Positions 47,496-57,306 of a stretch of 64,000 nt of DNA are shown here, piece after piece (positions within the stretch are counted from its first letter, which is position 1; the number at the start of each line of letters is the position of its first letter). The notes below the pieces were generated by a model. It saw only the letters and a list, made by a program, of their open reading frames with translations. It searched no databases and was not told where the DNA came from. The stretch spans positions 1 to 64,000 of the forward strand of contig NZ_CACAYO010000002.1 in assembly GCF_902536725.1 (NCBI RefSeq), in the 5' to 3' direction. The stretch comes from an uncultured Prochlorococcus sp. (GTDB taxonomy: Bacteria; Cyanobacteriota; Cyanobacteriia; PCC-6307; Cyanobiaceae). The position numbers and the translations under genes are program-made.

Positions 47496-48731
47496 TTAGC
47501 AATATAAATCGCCTTTTATAAACACTTTTCTATTCAAAGTACTCGAAAAAACATCTGCCCATCTTTGTGCATCCAAAATCACAAAATCAGCAGGGCAACC
47601 CTCTTTAATTAAACCATCCCATTTTAAGTTTAATAATCTACTTGGAGCTAAAAAAATAGAAGATAGAGTCATTCTCTCCCAGGGATTTAGTTGAAGCATA
47701 GGTATCGAGCAAGACAACATATAAAAAGGATCAAAATTACCAAATGGGTACCAAGGATCTTGAACGTTATCACTTCCTAGAGATACATCTACATATGATT
47801 TTTGTAATTGTTTAATTGGCGCAACTGGTCTTTTTAATGGGGTAGTCCTATTACTTCGATTGAGTAGCCAAAAATTTGTTAGAGGTAAAGCAATAACTTT
47901 AATATTTTTCTCAGCCATTTTTTCTCCTAAGTTTAAAATCTCTCTAGGACTTAAAAAAATAAGACTACTCAAATGACTACAAGTAATTGGAATACTATTA
48001 ATTTTTAAATTTTCGACTGTTTCTAATAAAACTTTTATTCCTGCTCCAGGCTCAATGATCGATTCGTCTATATGCAAATCAATTTCTAATTTATATTTAC
48101 TCGCAAGAAGAAGCATCTTTCCAAGAAATTTACGTGTATTTTTTTTGTTGAAAGGGGGTACAACAACACCACCTAAAATACCGCCATTTGAAGAAAATAT
48201 TTTTGCCAACTCTTCTCCATATTCTGTATCCCAGAATTCCAATGGAGCTAGAGCAACGAATTGTAAAGTCAATTCCGATGAAAATTTTTTTTGTAATTTA
48301 AAAAGTTCAATCCAAATATCAATAGGTTGACTTATAAATGTATCAATATGACTTCTAATAGCTCGGTATCCATTTTGTACTGCGAGTTTTAATGATTTCT
48401 CAACTCTTTCAAGAACTATATCTGTAGTTCTAGTTTTATGTTCTTCAAGATTTACTGATAATGCTCCTCCATAGTTTGATTCCAGATTAGGAAAATCAAT
48501 CCATGTAAAAGATTTATCAAAATGCGAATGCGTTTCAACAAATCTTGGGAATAAAATATTTTTTGGTTTCGTAAATTTATTTTTTAAAGGCTTTAACTCA
48601 GAAACAAATCCATCCTTCCAACTTATGGATACTGAACATAAATCCTCTACATCAATCATGAGGTTATCAATATCTTCTATTAAACAAAGGCTTCTGGGAA
48701 TTAGAACCTCAGCTTTGCCGGAATTACTCAA
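47496..48731 (-). CDS. Amidohydrolase, cytosine-deaminase-like
   Basis: A 411-residue metal-dependent hydrolase. HSH (about residues 68-70) in VETHSHFDKSFTW, SHIDT (about 132), HIDES (about 227), TCSHLSS and the late LGSDNVQDPWYPFG (about 315) match the cytosine deaminase/CodA branch of the amidohydrolase superfamily. It probably deaminates a pyrimidine or another cyclic amidine; the substrate is not proven. It lies upstream of the FAD oxidase. Confidence 0.78.
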   Translation of the reverse strand: MSNSGKAEVLIPRSLCLIEDIDNLMIDVEDLCSVSISWKDGFVSELKPLKNKFTKPKNILFPRFVETHSHFDKSFTWIDFPNLESNYGGALSVNLEEHKTRTTDIVLERVEKSLKLAVQNGYRAIRSHIDTFISQPIDIWIELFKLQKKFSSELTLQFVALAPLEFWDTEYGEELAKIFSSNGGILGGVVVPPFNKKNTRKFLGKMLLLASKYKLEIDLHIDESIIEPGAGIKVLLETVENLKINSIPITCSHLSSLIFLSPREILNLGEKMAEKNIKVIALPLTNFWLLNRSNRTTPLKRPVAPIKQLQKSYVDVSLGSDNVQDPWYPFGNFDPFYMLSCSIPMLQLNPWERMTLSSIFLAPSRLLNLKWDGLIKEGCPADFVILDAQRWADVFSSTLNRKVFIKGDLYC

Positions 48732-48858
48732 ATTTTAAATTTTCCTTTATTTTAAATTATAAGAAAACATTACTGAATTAGAAAATAATTCAAATTTCGA
48801 TAAAAGATAAAAATAACTATGAAAAATTACCCTTGAGTTGTTAAATTTATAAATGTGA

Positions 48859-48932
48859 GGCGGGCGTCGCCAAGTGGTTAAGGCAGCGGCTTGTGGCGCC
48901 GCTATTCGGGGGTTCGAATCCCCTCGCTCGCC
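48859..48932 (+). tRNA. tRNA-His (GTG)
   Basis: The acceptor stem GCGGGCG pairs with CGCTCGC with one G-T pair. The anticodon loop TTGTGGC gives GTG. The extra G at 48859 (position -1) and C73 fit tRNA-His. TATAAA at 48848-48853 is a possible -10 element. T-loop GTTCGAAT is standard. CCA is not encoded. Confidence 0.96.
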
Positions 48933-49004
48933 CTCAAAAAAATTGCAGCAAAATGATTTAACTTGTAATTTTGAATTAAAGAATCATAAAAAATTCCTAG
49001 CAAA

Positions 49005-50399
49005 GTGCTAACAAAAACCAAACTAGACGAAAAAAAATTTCAAAAGAATTCAACTTCTAGCAGTTATTGGATAACTACATTTGGATGCCAAATGAACAAG
49101 GCTGATTCTGAGAGAATGGCTGGGACATTAGAGAAAATGGGATACATCAGAGCAGATAATGAATTAAATGCCGATTTAGTCTTATACAATACATGCACTA
49201 TTAGAGATAATGCGGAGCAAAAAGTTTATAGCTTTCTAGGAAGACAAGCAAAAAGAAAGCACAAAACACCTAGCTTAAAACTTGTTGTTGCAGGTTGTCT
49301 TGCTCAGCAGGAGGGAGAGTCCTTATTAAGAAGAGTCCCAGAACTTGATCTGGTTATGGGTCCTCAACACGTAAATAATCTTGAGAATCTTCTGGGGAAA
49401 GTTGATTTAGGAAATCAAGTTGCTGCCACAGAAGAAGTCTTCATTTCTGAAGATATAACAAGTGCTAGAAGAGAAAGCTCTATTTGTGGCTGGGTTAATA
49501 TCATTTATGGATGTAATGAAAGATGTTCATATTGTGTAGTACCATCTGTCAGAGGTAAAGAGCAATCAAGATATCCAAATGCGATAAAAAGTGAGATCCA
49601 AAAATTAGCTGATGATAATTTTAAAGAAATTACTCTTTTGGGTCAGAACATTGATGCTTATGGTAGAGACCTTCCAGGAACTACAAAAGAGGGGAGAAAA
49701 GAACATACCCTAACTGATCTTTTGTATTATATTCATGATGTTAAAGGAATTCGCAGAATAAGATTTGCTACTAGTCATCCAAGATATTTTTCAAAAAGGT
49801 TGATTCAAGCTTGTTATGAACTTGATAAAGTTTGTGAACATTTCCATATTCCCTTCCAAAGTGGAAATGATGAAATTTTAAAGCAAATGTCCAGAGGATA
49901 CACAATAAAAAAATATAAAAATATTATCGAGAATATAAGATCATTAATGCCAGATGCATCAATCACAGCTGACGCAATAGTTGCTTTCCCAGGAGAAACC
50001 GAACAACAATATCAAGATACAATAAAGCTAATATCAGAAATTGGCTTCGATCAAGTGAATACCGCAGCATACTCTCCGAGACCAAATACGCCTGCAGCAG
50101 TCTGGGCGAATCAACTTCCGGAAGAGGTGAAAAAAGCTAGATTGCAGGAAATTAATGATTTAGTCGAGAAAACTGCTAGGAGTAGAAATCAAAGATATAT
50201 CAATAATATCGAAAGCGTTTTAATTGAGGGTTTAAATCCCAAAAATTCCTCGCAAATCATGGGTAGAACAAGAACAAATAGATTAACTTTCGTAGAGATT
50301 CCCGAAAACATTAACTTTAAATTTTCATTGGGAGATGAGATTGATGTCAAAATAAATCAAGCAAGATCTTTTTCTTTGACCGGCGAACTTAATTTATGA
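49005..50399 (+). CDS. miaB: tRNA-2-methylthio-N6-dimethylallyladenosine synthase MiaB
   Basis: A 464-residue radical-SAM methylthiotransferase that modifies A37 of tRNAs. The N-terminal UPF0004 domain has [26 protein letters not shown] and AGCLAQQ (three Fe-S cysteines). The radical-[11 protein letters not shown] sits at about 170-177, with a C-terminal TRAM domain ([10 protein letters not shown]). The start is at GTG 49005. ddl follows after 11 nt. Confidence 0.94.
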   Translation: MLTKTKLDEKKFQKNSTSSSYWITTFGCQMNKADSERMAGTLEKMGYIRADNELNADLVLYNTCTIRDNAEQKVYSFLGRQAKRKHKTPSLKLVVAGCLAQQEGESLLRRVPELDLVMGPQHVNNLENLLGKVDLGNQVAATEEVFISEDITSARRESSICGWVNIIYGCNERCSYCVVPSVRGKEQSRYPNAIKSEIQKLADDNFKEITLLGQNIDAYGRDLPGTTKEGRKEHTLTDLLYYIHDVKGIRRIRFATSHPRYFSKRLIQACYELDKVCEHFHIPFQSGNDEILKQMSRGYTIKKYKNIIENIRSLMPDASITADAIVAFPGETEQQYQDTIKLISEIGFDQVNTAAYSPRPNTPAAVWANQLPEEVKKARLQEINDLVEKTARSRNQRYINNIESVLIEGLNPKNSSQIMGRTRTNRLTFVEIPENINFKFSLGDEIDVKINQARSFSLTGELNL

Positions 50400-50410
50400 T
50401 TTTTTTTTAA

Positions 50411-51478
50411 ATGATAGGGGGTAAAAAAAAATCTATTGGGTTAATATTTGGAGGGAATTCCAATGAACATGAAGTATCTATATCCTCTGCGAAAACAGTT
50501 TATCAAGCATTCAATTCAGACATAAACAAAGAACTTTTTACAGTTAAACCATTTTACATAAACAAATATGGAGATTGGCTAGATAGTGATAATTCAGAAA
50601 AAATTCTAATTGATGAAATTGAAAACAAAAAAACAAACAAACAAGGAGTTTTTAATCAAGAAAAAATTAACTTCCTTCATGGAATTGAATTTCAAAATAT
50701 TGATGTTTGGTTTCCTCTTTTACATGGATTTAATGGTGAAGACGGATCAATTCATGGCTTACTTAGTTTTACAAACAAACCCTTAGTCGGCTGTGGAATT
50801 ATTGGCTCTGCTCTTGGAATGGATAAAATATTGATGAAAACAATTTTCTCAAATCTTAAACTTCCACAAGTTAATTATCTAGTTTTTCAAAATGAAGATC
50901 TCAGCAATAAACAGGTAAAAAATAAAATAATAAATCAAATTTTAAAAAAATTAAATTTTCCTGTTTTTGTTAAACCATCGAACTCTGGATCATCTCTTGG
51001 CATCTCCAAAGTTATAAATGAATCAGAAATATTACAAGCATTAGAAAAGGCTAGGGAAATAGATCCAAGAATTTTAATAGAGGAAGGTTTAGAAGTAAGG
51101 GAGATTGAATGCGGAATAATTGGGAATTCAAAACTCTTAACCTCTGAGATAGGCGAGGTGATTTACGAAAATGATTGGTATGATTACGATTCAAAATATC
51201 ACTCAAATAATAAAATAATTATCCCAGCCGACATAGATCATAAAATAGCGAAAGAAATTAAAGACATTGCTATTAAAAGTTGTAGAGCACTAAATATTTT
51301 CGGTTTTGCAAGAGTAGATTTCTTTATAGAAAAATCTTCAAATAAAATATTGCTAAATGAAATAAATACAATTCCTGGTTTTACAAAAAACAGTATGTTT
51401 CCAATGCTTTGGGAAGCTTCAGGTTTAAAAATTGAACAACTTGTGGCTAAACTGGTAAAAATATCTTTAGATTTGTAA
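50411..51478 (+). CDS. ddl: D-alanine-D-alanine ligase
   Basis: A 355-residue ATP-grasp enzyme for peptidoglycan precursor synthesis. GGNSNEHEVSISSA (about residues 14-27), FVKPSNSGSSLGI, EEGLEVREIE and LLNEINTIPGFT are present. It opens a wall and division run: ddl, an unknown gene, ftsQ, ftsZ. Confidence 0.95.
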   Translation: MIGGKKKSIGLIFGGNSNEHEVSISSAKTVYQAFNSDINKELFTVKPFYINKYGDWLDSDNSEKILIDEIENKKTNKQGVFNQEKINFLHGIEFQNIDVWFPLLHGFNGEDGSIHGLLSFTNKPLVGCGIIGSALGMDKILMKTIFSNLKLPQVNYLVFQNEDLSNKQVKNKIINQILKKLNFPVFVKPSNSGSSLGISKVINESEILQALEKAREIDPRILIEEGLEVREIECGIIGNSKLLTSEIGEVIYENDWYDYDSKYHSNNKIIIPADIDHKIAKEIKDIAIKSCRALNIFGFARVDFFIEKSSNKILLNEINTIPGFTKNSMFPMLWEASGLKIEQLVAKLVKISLDL

Positions 51479-51488
51479 TTTAAATCAA

Positions 51489-51899
51489 ATGTTGCATGGA
51501 CTACTTTGGTTACCATTACTTTTAATCTTCATTTTATTGACTGCACTTGGATGGTTAGAAAGAAGAAGGCAAAATCTTTTTAGAAGTTGGGCGAGTGATT
51601 CTGAACTGTGCAAGTTAGATAGTTCAGGTGCAGCGTCTTTAAAAGATGGGGAATTGAAGTGGAGCGCATTTGAAGCAGGTAAGTTTGAAGAAAAAGATTG
51701 TTTTACAATCAAGAAACTGGAATTAGTTGAATTAATGGCACTAACTTCAGGAGAAGCTCCTCTAACAAGTGAATCTCAAGGTAAGTGCAGGTTGAGATTA
51801 GTAGGGGATGGTAAAGAGATGGATGTACCATTTTCAGATGCAGAGCAAGCGAGAGAATGGATGGACCAACTGATGGAAAAAGCTCGATGTGATTTGTGA
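51489..51899 (+). CDS. Cyanobacterial unknown protein between ddl and ftsQ
   Basis: A 136-residue protein. One N-terminal membrane helix (LLWLPLLLIFILLTALGW, about residues 4-21), then a basic RRRQN and a soluble domain with CKLDSSGAASLKDG and GKCRLRLVGDGKEMDVPFSDAEQA, the latter like a small PH-like or beta-sandwich fold. No family is recognised. Its stop overlaps the ftsQ GTG by 4 nt, so it is translationally coupled to a division gene and may work in the envelope. Confidence 0.65.
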   Translation: MLHGLLWLPLLLIFILLTALGWLERRRQNLFRSWASDSELCKLDSSGAASLKDGELKWSAFEAGKFEEKDCFTIKKLELVELMALTSGEAPLTSESQGKCRLRLVGDGKEMDVPFSDAEQAREWMDQLMEKARCDL

Positions 51900-52621
51900 A
51901 AAACCAAAAAGGAATCAAAAATAGAAGCTTTTTTTTACTAATTTCATTTTTATTTTTAACAAGCTTATTAAGCATAAAAACCCTCAAAAAAGTTCACCCT
52001 CAAAATATTAGGATTTCTGGTAATGAATTTTTTTCGCAGAATGATGTGGTAAAAAATTCCTCTTTGAATTTTCCGATCCGATTAATTTTTGTTGAAACTA
52101 ATTTATTAGAAAAAGAGTTGAAACAGAATTTATCTCTCAAGAATGTCTATGTAAACAGAGAATTATTCCCTTTTGGTTTGAAAGTTCATATTGATACAAG
52201 AACTCCAATAGCCTACGGTGAGAGATTTCTAAACGACGAAAAAATATTAGGATTCATTGATAAAGATGGAATTTTTATAAATAAACAAAATGTGGATGAA
52301 AAAAATTTAAAAAAATTAACCATACAAGTTTTTGGATGGAAAGAAAAATTTAAAAAATTATTATCTGAAATTTTCCTCGCTATGGAGAATTATGAATTAG
52401 AAATAGTTAAGATAACTTTTTCATCCGATGGGTTTCTAACTGTTGAGGAAAAAGATTTAAAAACGATATTCTTGGGATTTAAGCCAGATTTAATAAACTA
52501 TCAATTACAAATAATCAATAATCTTAAAAGTGAATTTGAGAAAAAAAGCTTTTCAAAAAAAATAGATAATATTGATCTTACTAATCCAGATAAACCAAAA
52601 ATAAAAGTGTTCAAACCCTAA
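51896..52621 (+). CDS. ftsQ: Cell division protein FtsQ-like (POTRA)
   Basis: A 241-residue protein. One N-terminal membrane helix (about residues 10-27) is followed by a POTRA-like domain (KVHPQNIRISGNEFFSQNDVV) and the FtsQ/DivIB beta domain (FGLKVHIDTRTPIAYG). FtsQ links early and late division proteins at the septum. The start is GTG, overlapping the previous stop. Its place between ddl and ftsZ supports the call. Confidence 0.85.
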   Translation: MKNQKGIKNRSFFLLISFLFLTSLLSIKTLKKVHPQNIRISGNEFFSQNDVVKNSSLNFPIRLIFVETNLLEKELKQNLSLKNVYVNRELFPFGLKVHIDTRTPIAYGERFLNDEKILGFIDKDGIFINKQNVDEKNLKKLTIQVFGWKEKFKKLLSEIFLAMENYELEIVKITFSSDGFLTVEEKDLKTIFLGFKPDLINYQLQIINNLKSEFEKKSFSKKIDNIDLTNPDKPKIKVFKP

Positions 52622-52771
52622 TATTTGAAAAAGGATTCTGATTAATTTTTTTTAATTATTGTAGTGTTGATACGGGTTTTGCATTCAAACAAATTATTTA
52701 ATAAATAAATATTTTTTGGATTTTCCTCAACAAATTCCTACAGATGAGCTCAGTAAGTTCATAATGCACCC

Positions 52772-52783
52772 AATACTAGTATT
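52772..52783. promoter_or_regulatory. Perfect palindrome just upstream of ftsZ
   Basis: AATACTAGTATT, a perfect 12-bp palindrome that ends 16 nt before the ftsZ ATG. It contains TAGTAT, which could also be a -10 element. A regulator-binding role is possible but not shown. Confidence 0.35.
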
Positions 52784-52799
52784 AGATTCCTATTAAGAG

Positions 52800-53915
52800 A
52801 TGAGCTTCGGTAACAATCCAAACTTTGATCAATCGAGAGAAATCCTTCCAAGTCAAAGCGCCAAAATAGAAGTTATTGGTGTGGGTGGTGGTGGCAGTAA
52901 TGCAGTCAATAGAATGATAAATAGTGATTTAGAAGGTGTTTCATTTAGAGTCCTCAATACCGATGCACAAGCCTTACTACAATCTTCAGCGGAGAGTAGA
53001 GTGCAACTTGGACAAAACCTTACTAGAGGTTTAGGTGCTGGAGGGAATCCAAGTATTGGGCAAAAAGCGGCTGAAGAATCCAAAGAAGAGCTTCAACAAG
53101 CTTTAGAGGGATCTGATCTAGTTTTTATAGCCGCAGGAATGGGCGGAGGAACTGGAACTGGAGCAGCACCAGTTGTCGCAGAAGTAGCCAAACAAAGTGG
53201 GGCTTTAACAGTAGGTATAGTAACCAAACCATTTTCCTTTGAAGGGAAAAGAAGAATGCGTCAAGCAGAGGAGGGGATTGCAAGACTAGCTGAAAACGTT
53301 GATACTCTGATAGTTATTCCAAATGACCGATTAAAAGACGTTATAGCAGGAGCTCCCCTTCAAGAAGCATTTAGGAATGCTGATGATGTTCTAAGGATGG
53401 GAGTCAAAGGCATTAGTGACATAATTACTTGCCCAGGATTAGTTAATGTTGATTTTGCAGACGTAAGATCAGTTATGACGGAAGCTGGCACTGCTCTTCT
53501 AGGAATAGGTATAGGTTCAGGAAGATCGAGAGCTATAGAGGCAGCACAAGCAGCAATGAATAGTCCTTTATTAGAAGCGGCTAGGATTGATGGAGCTAAA
53601 GGCTGCGTTATAAATATTACTGGAGGCAAAGATATGACTTTAGAAGACATGACCTCCGCATCTGAAATTATTTATGATGTTGTTGATCAAGAAGCAAATA
53701 TTATTGTTGGTGCTGTGGTCGATGAGGCAATGGAAGGGGAGATACAAGTCACTGTAATTGCTACAGGATTTGAAACAACCCAACCATTAAACCAGCAAAG
53801 AATAAAAAACAGATTATCTAATCAACCCTTATATAATTATTCCGACAATAAAGAATCTGGAGCAAGTATTCCTGAGTTTTTGAGATTAAGGCAAAATAAA
53901 AAAGATATAGGTTAA
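52800..53915 (+). CDS. ftsZ: Cell division protein FtsZ
   Basis: A 371-residue tubulin-like GTPase that forms the division ring. [15 protein letters not shown] (about 25-39), the tubulin loop GGGTGTG (about 115-121), and FNDRLKD-type T7 loop seen as [10 protein letters not shown] are present. A short variable linker leads to an IPEFLRLRQ end, the likely membrane-anchor binding peptide. An ARC6-like anchor lies at 27.4-29.5 kb. Confidence 0.96.
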   Translation: MSFGNNPNFDQSREILPSQSAKIEVIGVGGGGSNAVNRMINSDLEGVSFRVLNTDAQALLQSSAESRVQLGQNLTRGLGAGGNPSIGQKAAEESKEELQQALEGSDLVFIAAGMGGGTGTGAAPVVAEVAKQSGALTVGIVTKPFSFEGKRRMRQAEEGIARLAENVDTLIVIPNDRLKDVIAGAPLQEAFRNADDVLRMGVKGISDIITCPGLVNVDFADVRSVMTEAGTALLGIGIGSGRSRAIEAAQAAMNSPLLEAARIDGAKGCVINITGGKDMTLEDMTSASEIIYDVVDQEANIIVGAVVDEAMEGEIQVTVIATGFETTQPLNQQRIKNRLSNQPLYNYSDNKESGASIPEFLRLRQNKKDIG

Positions 53916-53930
53916 ACGGTAAAATAAAGT

Positions 53931-54024
53931 GACTCGGTTATCTCGCCTGCCTCAAGCATCCCTTGTGGCTGCTACCTTCCGGTCCTGACCAGGTTTAGGC
54001 GTTAAAACCGCGAAAGGCCGAGTC
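53931..54024 (-). ncRNA. ffs: Signal recognition particle RNA (4.5S/scRNA)
   Basis: The minus strand carries the conserved SRP helix-8 motif: GGTCAGGACCGGAAGGTAGC, with the GGAA tetraloop region. The ends pair as GACTCGG (5', at 54024) and CCGAGTC (3', at 53931), giving a rod of about 94 nt, normal for bacteria. It binds Ffh. It is convergent with ftsZ and divergent from panB. Confidence 0.95.
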
Positions 54025-54030
54025 AAAAAC

Positions 54031-54036
54031 ATACTA
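54031..54036 (-). promoter_or_regulatory. Extended -10 promoter of ffs
   Basis: On the minus strand TAGTAT is preceded by TGC, an extended -10 (TGnTATAAT-type), ending 6 nt before the mature 5' end at 54024. Confidence 0.55.
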
Positions 54037-54071
54037 GCAATTCTTGATTAAAAAAGATACATAAATTTGTT

Positions 54072-54845
54072 ATGTTACCTTCAGACCTAGTTAATTATAA
54101 AAAAAAATCTCGCAAAATCATTGCTCTGACTGCATGGGATTCAATATCAGGATCTATTGCAGAACAAGCAAATGTTGATCTCGTACTAGTAGGAGATTCA
54201 CTAGCGATGGTCTGCTTAGGATACAAATCAACATTGCCATTAACTTTAGAAAATATAATTTATCATACTAACGCTGTCTCAAGAGGATTTAAGAAGAAGA
54301 TTGAGGAACAACCTTTAGTAGTTTCAGATATGCCTTTTCTGACTTACCAATGTGGTGAAGATAAAGCTGTTGAGTATGCTGGGAAAATAATTCAGAGCAC
54401 TTTTGCAAAAGCTGTAAAAGTAGAAGGGGCTGAACCAGAAATACAAAAAGTTATTTCTAGATTAATAAGAATGGGAATCCCTGTTATGGGTCATATAGGT
54501 CTCACACCACAAAGCTATCTAAATATTGGATTCAAAAAACAAGGCGAAAGCTTAGCAAGCCAAGAAAAAATCAAGAAAGAGGCTGCAATTCTTGAAGAAT
54601 TAGGATGTTTTTCAATAGTTCTTGAACATATTCCTGATTTTCTTGCTAGAGAAATACAAAATTCTTTAACAATTCCAATAATTGGTATAGGTGCAGGTAT
54701 TTATTGCGATGGGCAAGTAAGAGTTACTGCAGATTTGTTAGGCCTCAATGATGATCAACCACCATTTTGCCAACCGATTATCCAAGGAAAGAAATTATTT
54801 GAGGATAAATTAAAAGAATGGGTAGACTCTGAAAGACTTAATTAA
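54072..54845 (+). CDS. panB: 3-methyl-2-oxobutanoate hydroxymethyltransferase
   Basis: A 257-residue enzyme of pantothenate (CoA) synthesis. LVGDSLAMVCLGYKST (about residues 36-51), GLTPQSYLNIGF and IGIGAGIYCDGQV are present. Its end overlaps the convergent HemW-like gene by 8 nt. Confidence 0.94.
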   Translation: MLPSDLVNYKKKSRKIIALTAWDSISGSIAEQANVDLVLVGDSLAMVCLGYKSTLPLTLENIIYHTNAVSRGFKKKIEEQPLVVSDMPFLTYQCGEDKAVEYAGKIIQSTFAKAVKVEGAEPEIQKVISRLIRMGIPVMGHIGLTPQSYLNIGFKKQGESLASQEKIKKEAAILEELGCFSIVLEHIPDFLAREIQNSLTIPIIGIGAGIYCDGQVRVTADLLGLNDDQPPFCQPIIQGKKLFEDKLKEWVDSERLN

Positions 54846-56061
54846 TCTCATCCCACCACCTAAACATAGAAACAAGAACTTGATTGCTTAGTTCCATACC
54901 ATTAGGCTCACTTAAAAAGAATCTATTCCCCTGTCTTACTAATAGTCCACTTTCAAGAAATCTTTCCCATTTTTCAAGTAATTTACTGAAGTTGTTTTCA
55001 AATTCTTTGTTTTCCCAGTTTTGTTCTTTAAAAACCTCCTTGATGTCTACACCCTCTTTGAGTCTTAATCCCAACATTATTTTTTCATCAAGTTCTTTAT
55101 AGACAAACTCTTTATTGGTTAGGGATGAATCTAAATTAAGTTCATATTGTCTAATTACCCATTCTTTATATTCTTTGCTAACTCTTGGCCTAGTTAACTT
55201 TTCCCCCCAAGGCGAACTAGTTGAACCTTGTCCAAAACTCCACCAGCCTAAACCACTCCAATAAACTCTATTGTGTCTCGATTGATGTCGCGGAAGGCAA
55301 TAGTTTGAGATTTCATATCTTGAATAACCTGAGTTTTTTAAAATTAAATGGGTTGATTCACTGTTTCTAAAAGCTTCTTCATCACTTGGGAGTTTTAATT
55401 TTCCTAAACTAACTAATTTTTTAAAAACAGTGCCATTTTCAATATTTAAATCGTAAATAGATAGATGCGGTGGTGAAAATGTTAATGCTTTTTTTAAGTC
55501 ATCTTGCCATTCTTTAAAACCACTAAGTGGCAAGTTTTGAATTAAATCTAAACTCCAGCTTTTTATTAACCCAGAATCAAATTCTCTCTTTAACCATAAA
55601 CAAGATTTTTCTGCATCTTCTTTAGAATGACGCCTTCCCGACTTTTGAAGTATCTGATTATTAAAACTTTGTACTCCTAGACTAAATCTATTTATCCCAG
55701 CATTTATGAATCCAAAAAGATCATCTTGAGTAAAACTAGCTGGATCAACCTCCATAGTGATTTCAGCACCATAGTCAATTCCATAATTTTCTCTAAAAAG
55801 ATCAATTAATTCTTTGATTTGGGTTGGATCTAAAATTGATGGTGTGCCACCTCCTACATAAATGGTCGATAGAGGTGATTTATGCTTAATTGATAATATT
55901 TCTTTATATAAAAATTGCAAATATTCTTGAACAGTTTTGCTTCCATAACCTTTTAAAGTTTCAACTTTGTTTCCTAATGGAATAACTGCAAAATCACAAT
56001 AAAAACACCTTCTATGGCAAAAAGGAATGTGCACATAAGCACTTCTTGGAAACTTATTCAT
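54838..56061 (-). CDS. HemW-like radical SAM protein (coproporphyrinogen III oxidase-like)
   Basis: A 407-residue protein. The radical-SAM CHRRCFYC cluster (Cys15, Cys19, Cys22) follows AYVHIPF; YVGGGTPSIL and LGVQSFNNQIL are also typical. HemW proteins bind heme or serve as heme chaperones and are often mislabelled HemN. The N-terminal extra Cys typical of true HemN is absent from its usual place. It is divergent from the PIN/TRAM gene. Confidence 0.87.
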   Translation of the reverse strand: MNKFPRSAYVHIPFCHRRCFYCDFAVIPLGNKVETLKGYGSKTVQEYLQFLYKEILSIKHKSPLSTIYVGGGTPSILDPTQIKELIDLFRENYGIDYGAEITMEVDPASFTQDDLFGFINAGINRFSLGVQSFNNQILQKSGRRHSKEDAEKSCLWLKREFDSGLIKSWSLDLIQNLPLSGFKEWQDDLKKALTFSPPHLSIYDLNIENGTVFKKLVSLGKLKLPSDEEAFRNSESTHLILKNSGYSRYEISNYCLPRHQSRHNRVYWSGLGWWSFGQGSTSSPWGEKLTRPRVSKEYKEWVIRQYELNLDSSLTNKEFVYKELDEKIMLGLRLKEGVDIKEVFKEQNWENKEFENNFSKLLEKWERFLESGLLVRQGNRFFLSEPNGMELSNQVLVSMFRWWDEIN

Positions 56062-56156
56062 AATATAAATTCATTTTAAGCTCCAAAAACGTGTTAAGGA
56101 TCGAAAAAAATAAGATCCTTATTTACTCAATTAATAAATCCTAGTAGATTATATAT

Positions 56157-57266
56157 ATGACAGATATCTTAGTATTAATTTTATTTATATTATCTGGGGC
56201 TGCTTCAGGGTGGCTTGGTGTTGATTTATTGCCAGTAGACATACTCAAACAAGTATCTAATGTAGAGGGTTTTAGAGTTGTTTTAGCAATTATTGGTTTT
56301 TTTGTAGGTTTAGCAGCTGGTTTTGTATTTCTCCAACTTAGAAAGACCTTTCTTGATCAAATAAGAACAATGCCAACGGACTTACTAATAAGTAGGTCCG
56401 TTGGATTAATTTTAGGATTACTTGTTGCGAATCTCCTACTTGCTCCAATACTATTAATTCCCTTCCCTAGAGAAGTTTTTTTCGCAAAACCTTTGGCAGC
56501 TATATTAAGCAACATTTTCTTTGGTGTGCTTGGTTATAAGTTGGCAGATACCCATGGAAGGACATTATTGAGATTATTTAATCCAAATAATACTGATGCA
56601 TATCTAGTTAATGAAGGTATCCTGCCTGCTGCAAGTCCAAAAATTCTAGATACCAGTGTAATTATTGATGGAAGAATCAATGGCCTATTAAGTTGCGGAT
56701 TATTGGAAGGGCAATTAATTGTTGCTCAAAGTGTAATTGACGAATTACAAACTTTAGCTGACTCAAGCAGTAATGAAAAAAGATCGAAAGGCAGACGAGG
56801 TCTCAAGTTATTAAAAGAATTAAGAGATTTATATGGGAGAAGACTTGTAATAAACCCAACAAAGTATGAAGGTAATGGGGTAGATGAAAAACTCTTGAAG
56901 ATTACTGAGGATATGACAGGAACTTTAATTACAGCTGATTATAATCTTTCTCAGATTGCTGAAGTTAAAGAATTAAAAGTTATGAATTTGAGTGATTTGG
57001 TTATTGCTTTAAGGCCAGAAGTACAACCAGGAGAATCACTGAATATAAAAATTGTCAGAGAAGGGAAAGAAAAAATGCAAGGTATAGGATATTTAGATGA
57101 CGGAACAATGGTAGTTATTGATGAGGCAAAGAATTTTGTAGGTAGCAGATTAGATATTGTAATAACAGGAGCATTACAAACTCCCACTGGAAGAATGGTC
57201 TTTGGAAAACTAATAAATAATCCTGAGTCAAACAAATCTTTTAAATCACCAGCGACACAGGGCTAA
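56157..57266 (+). CDS. PIN/TRAM-domain membrane protein
   Basis: A 369-residue protein. About four N-terminal membrane helices (residues 3-130) are followed by a PIN nuclease domain (DTSVIIDGRI near 163-172, then LITADYNLSQIA) and a TRAM domain (GQGYLDDGTMVVID-type, seen as GIGYLDDGTMVV). Similar proteins (YacL/PilT N-terminal type) occur across cyanobacteria and Firmicutes; a role in RNA cutting at the membrane is likely but unproven. clpR follows after about 40 nt. Confidence 0.87.
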   Translation: MTDILVLILFILSGAASGWLGVDLLPVDILKQVSNVEGFRVVLAIIGFFVGLAAGFVFLQLRKTFLDQIRTMPTDLLISRSVGLILGLLVANLLLAPILLIPFPREVFFAKPLAAILSNIFFGVLGYKLADTHGRTLLRLFNPNNTDAYLVNEGILPAASPKILDTSVIIDGRINGLLSCGLLEGQLIVAQSVIDELQTLADSSSNEKRSKGRRGLKLLKELRDLYGRRLVINPTKYEGNGVDEKLLKITEDMTGTLITADYNLSQIAEVKELKVMNLSDLVIALRPEVQPGESLNIKIVREGKEKMQGIGYLDDGTMVVIDEAKNFVGSRLDIVITGALQTPTGRMVFGKLINNPESNKSFKSPATQG

Positions 57267-57306
57267 ATCTAGCTAGAATCAGTACAATCTTAATCTCGTG
57301 ATACAA

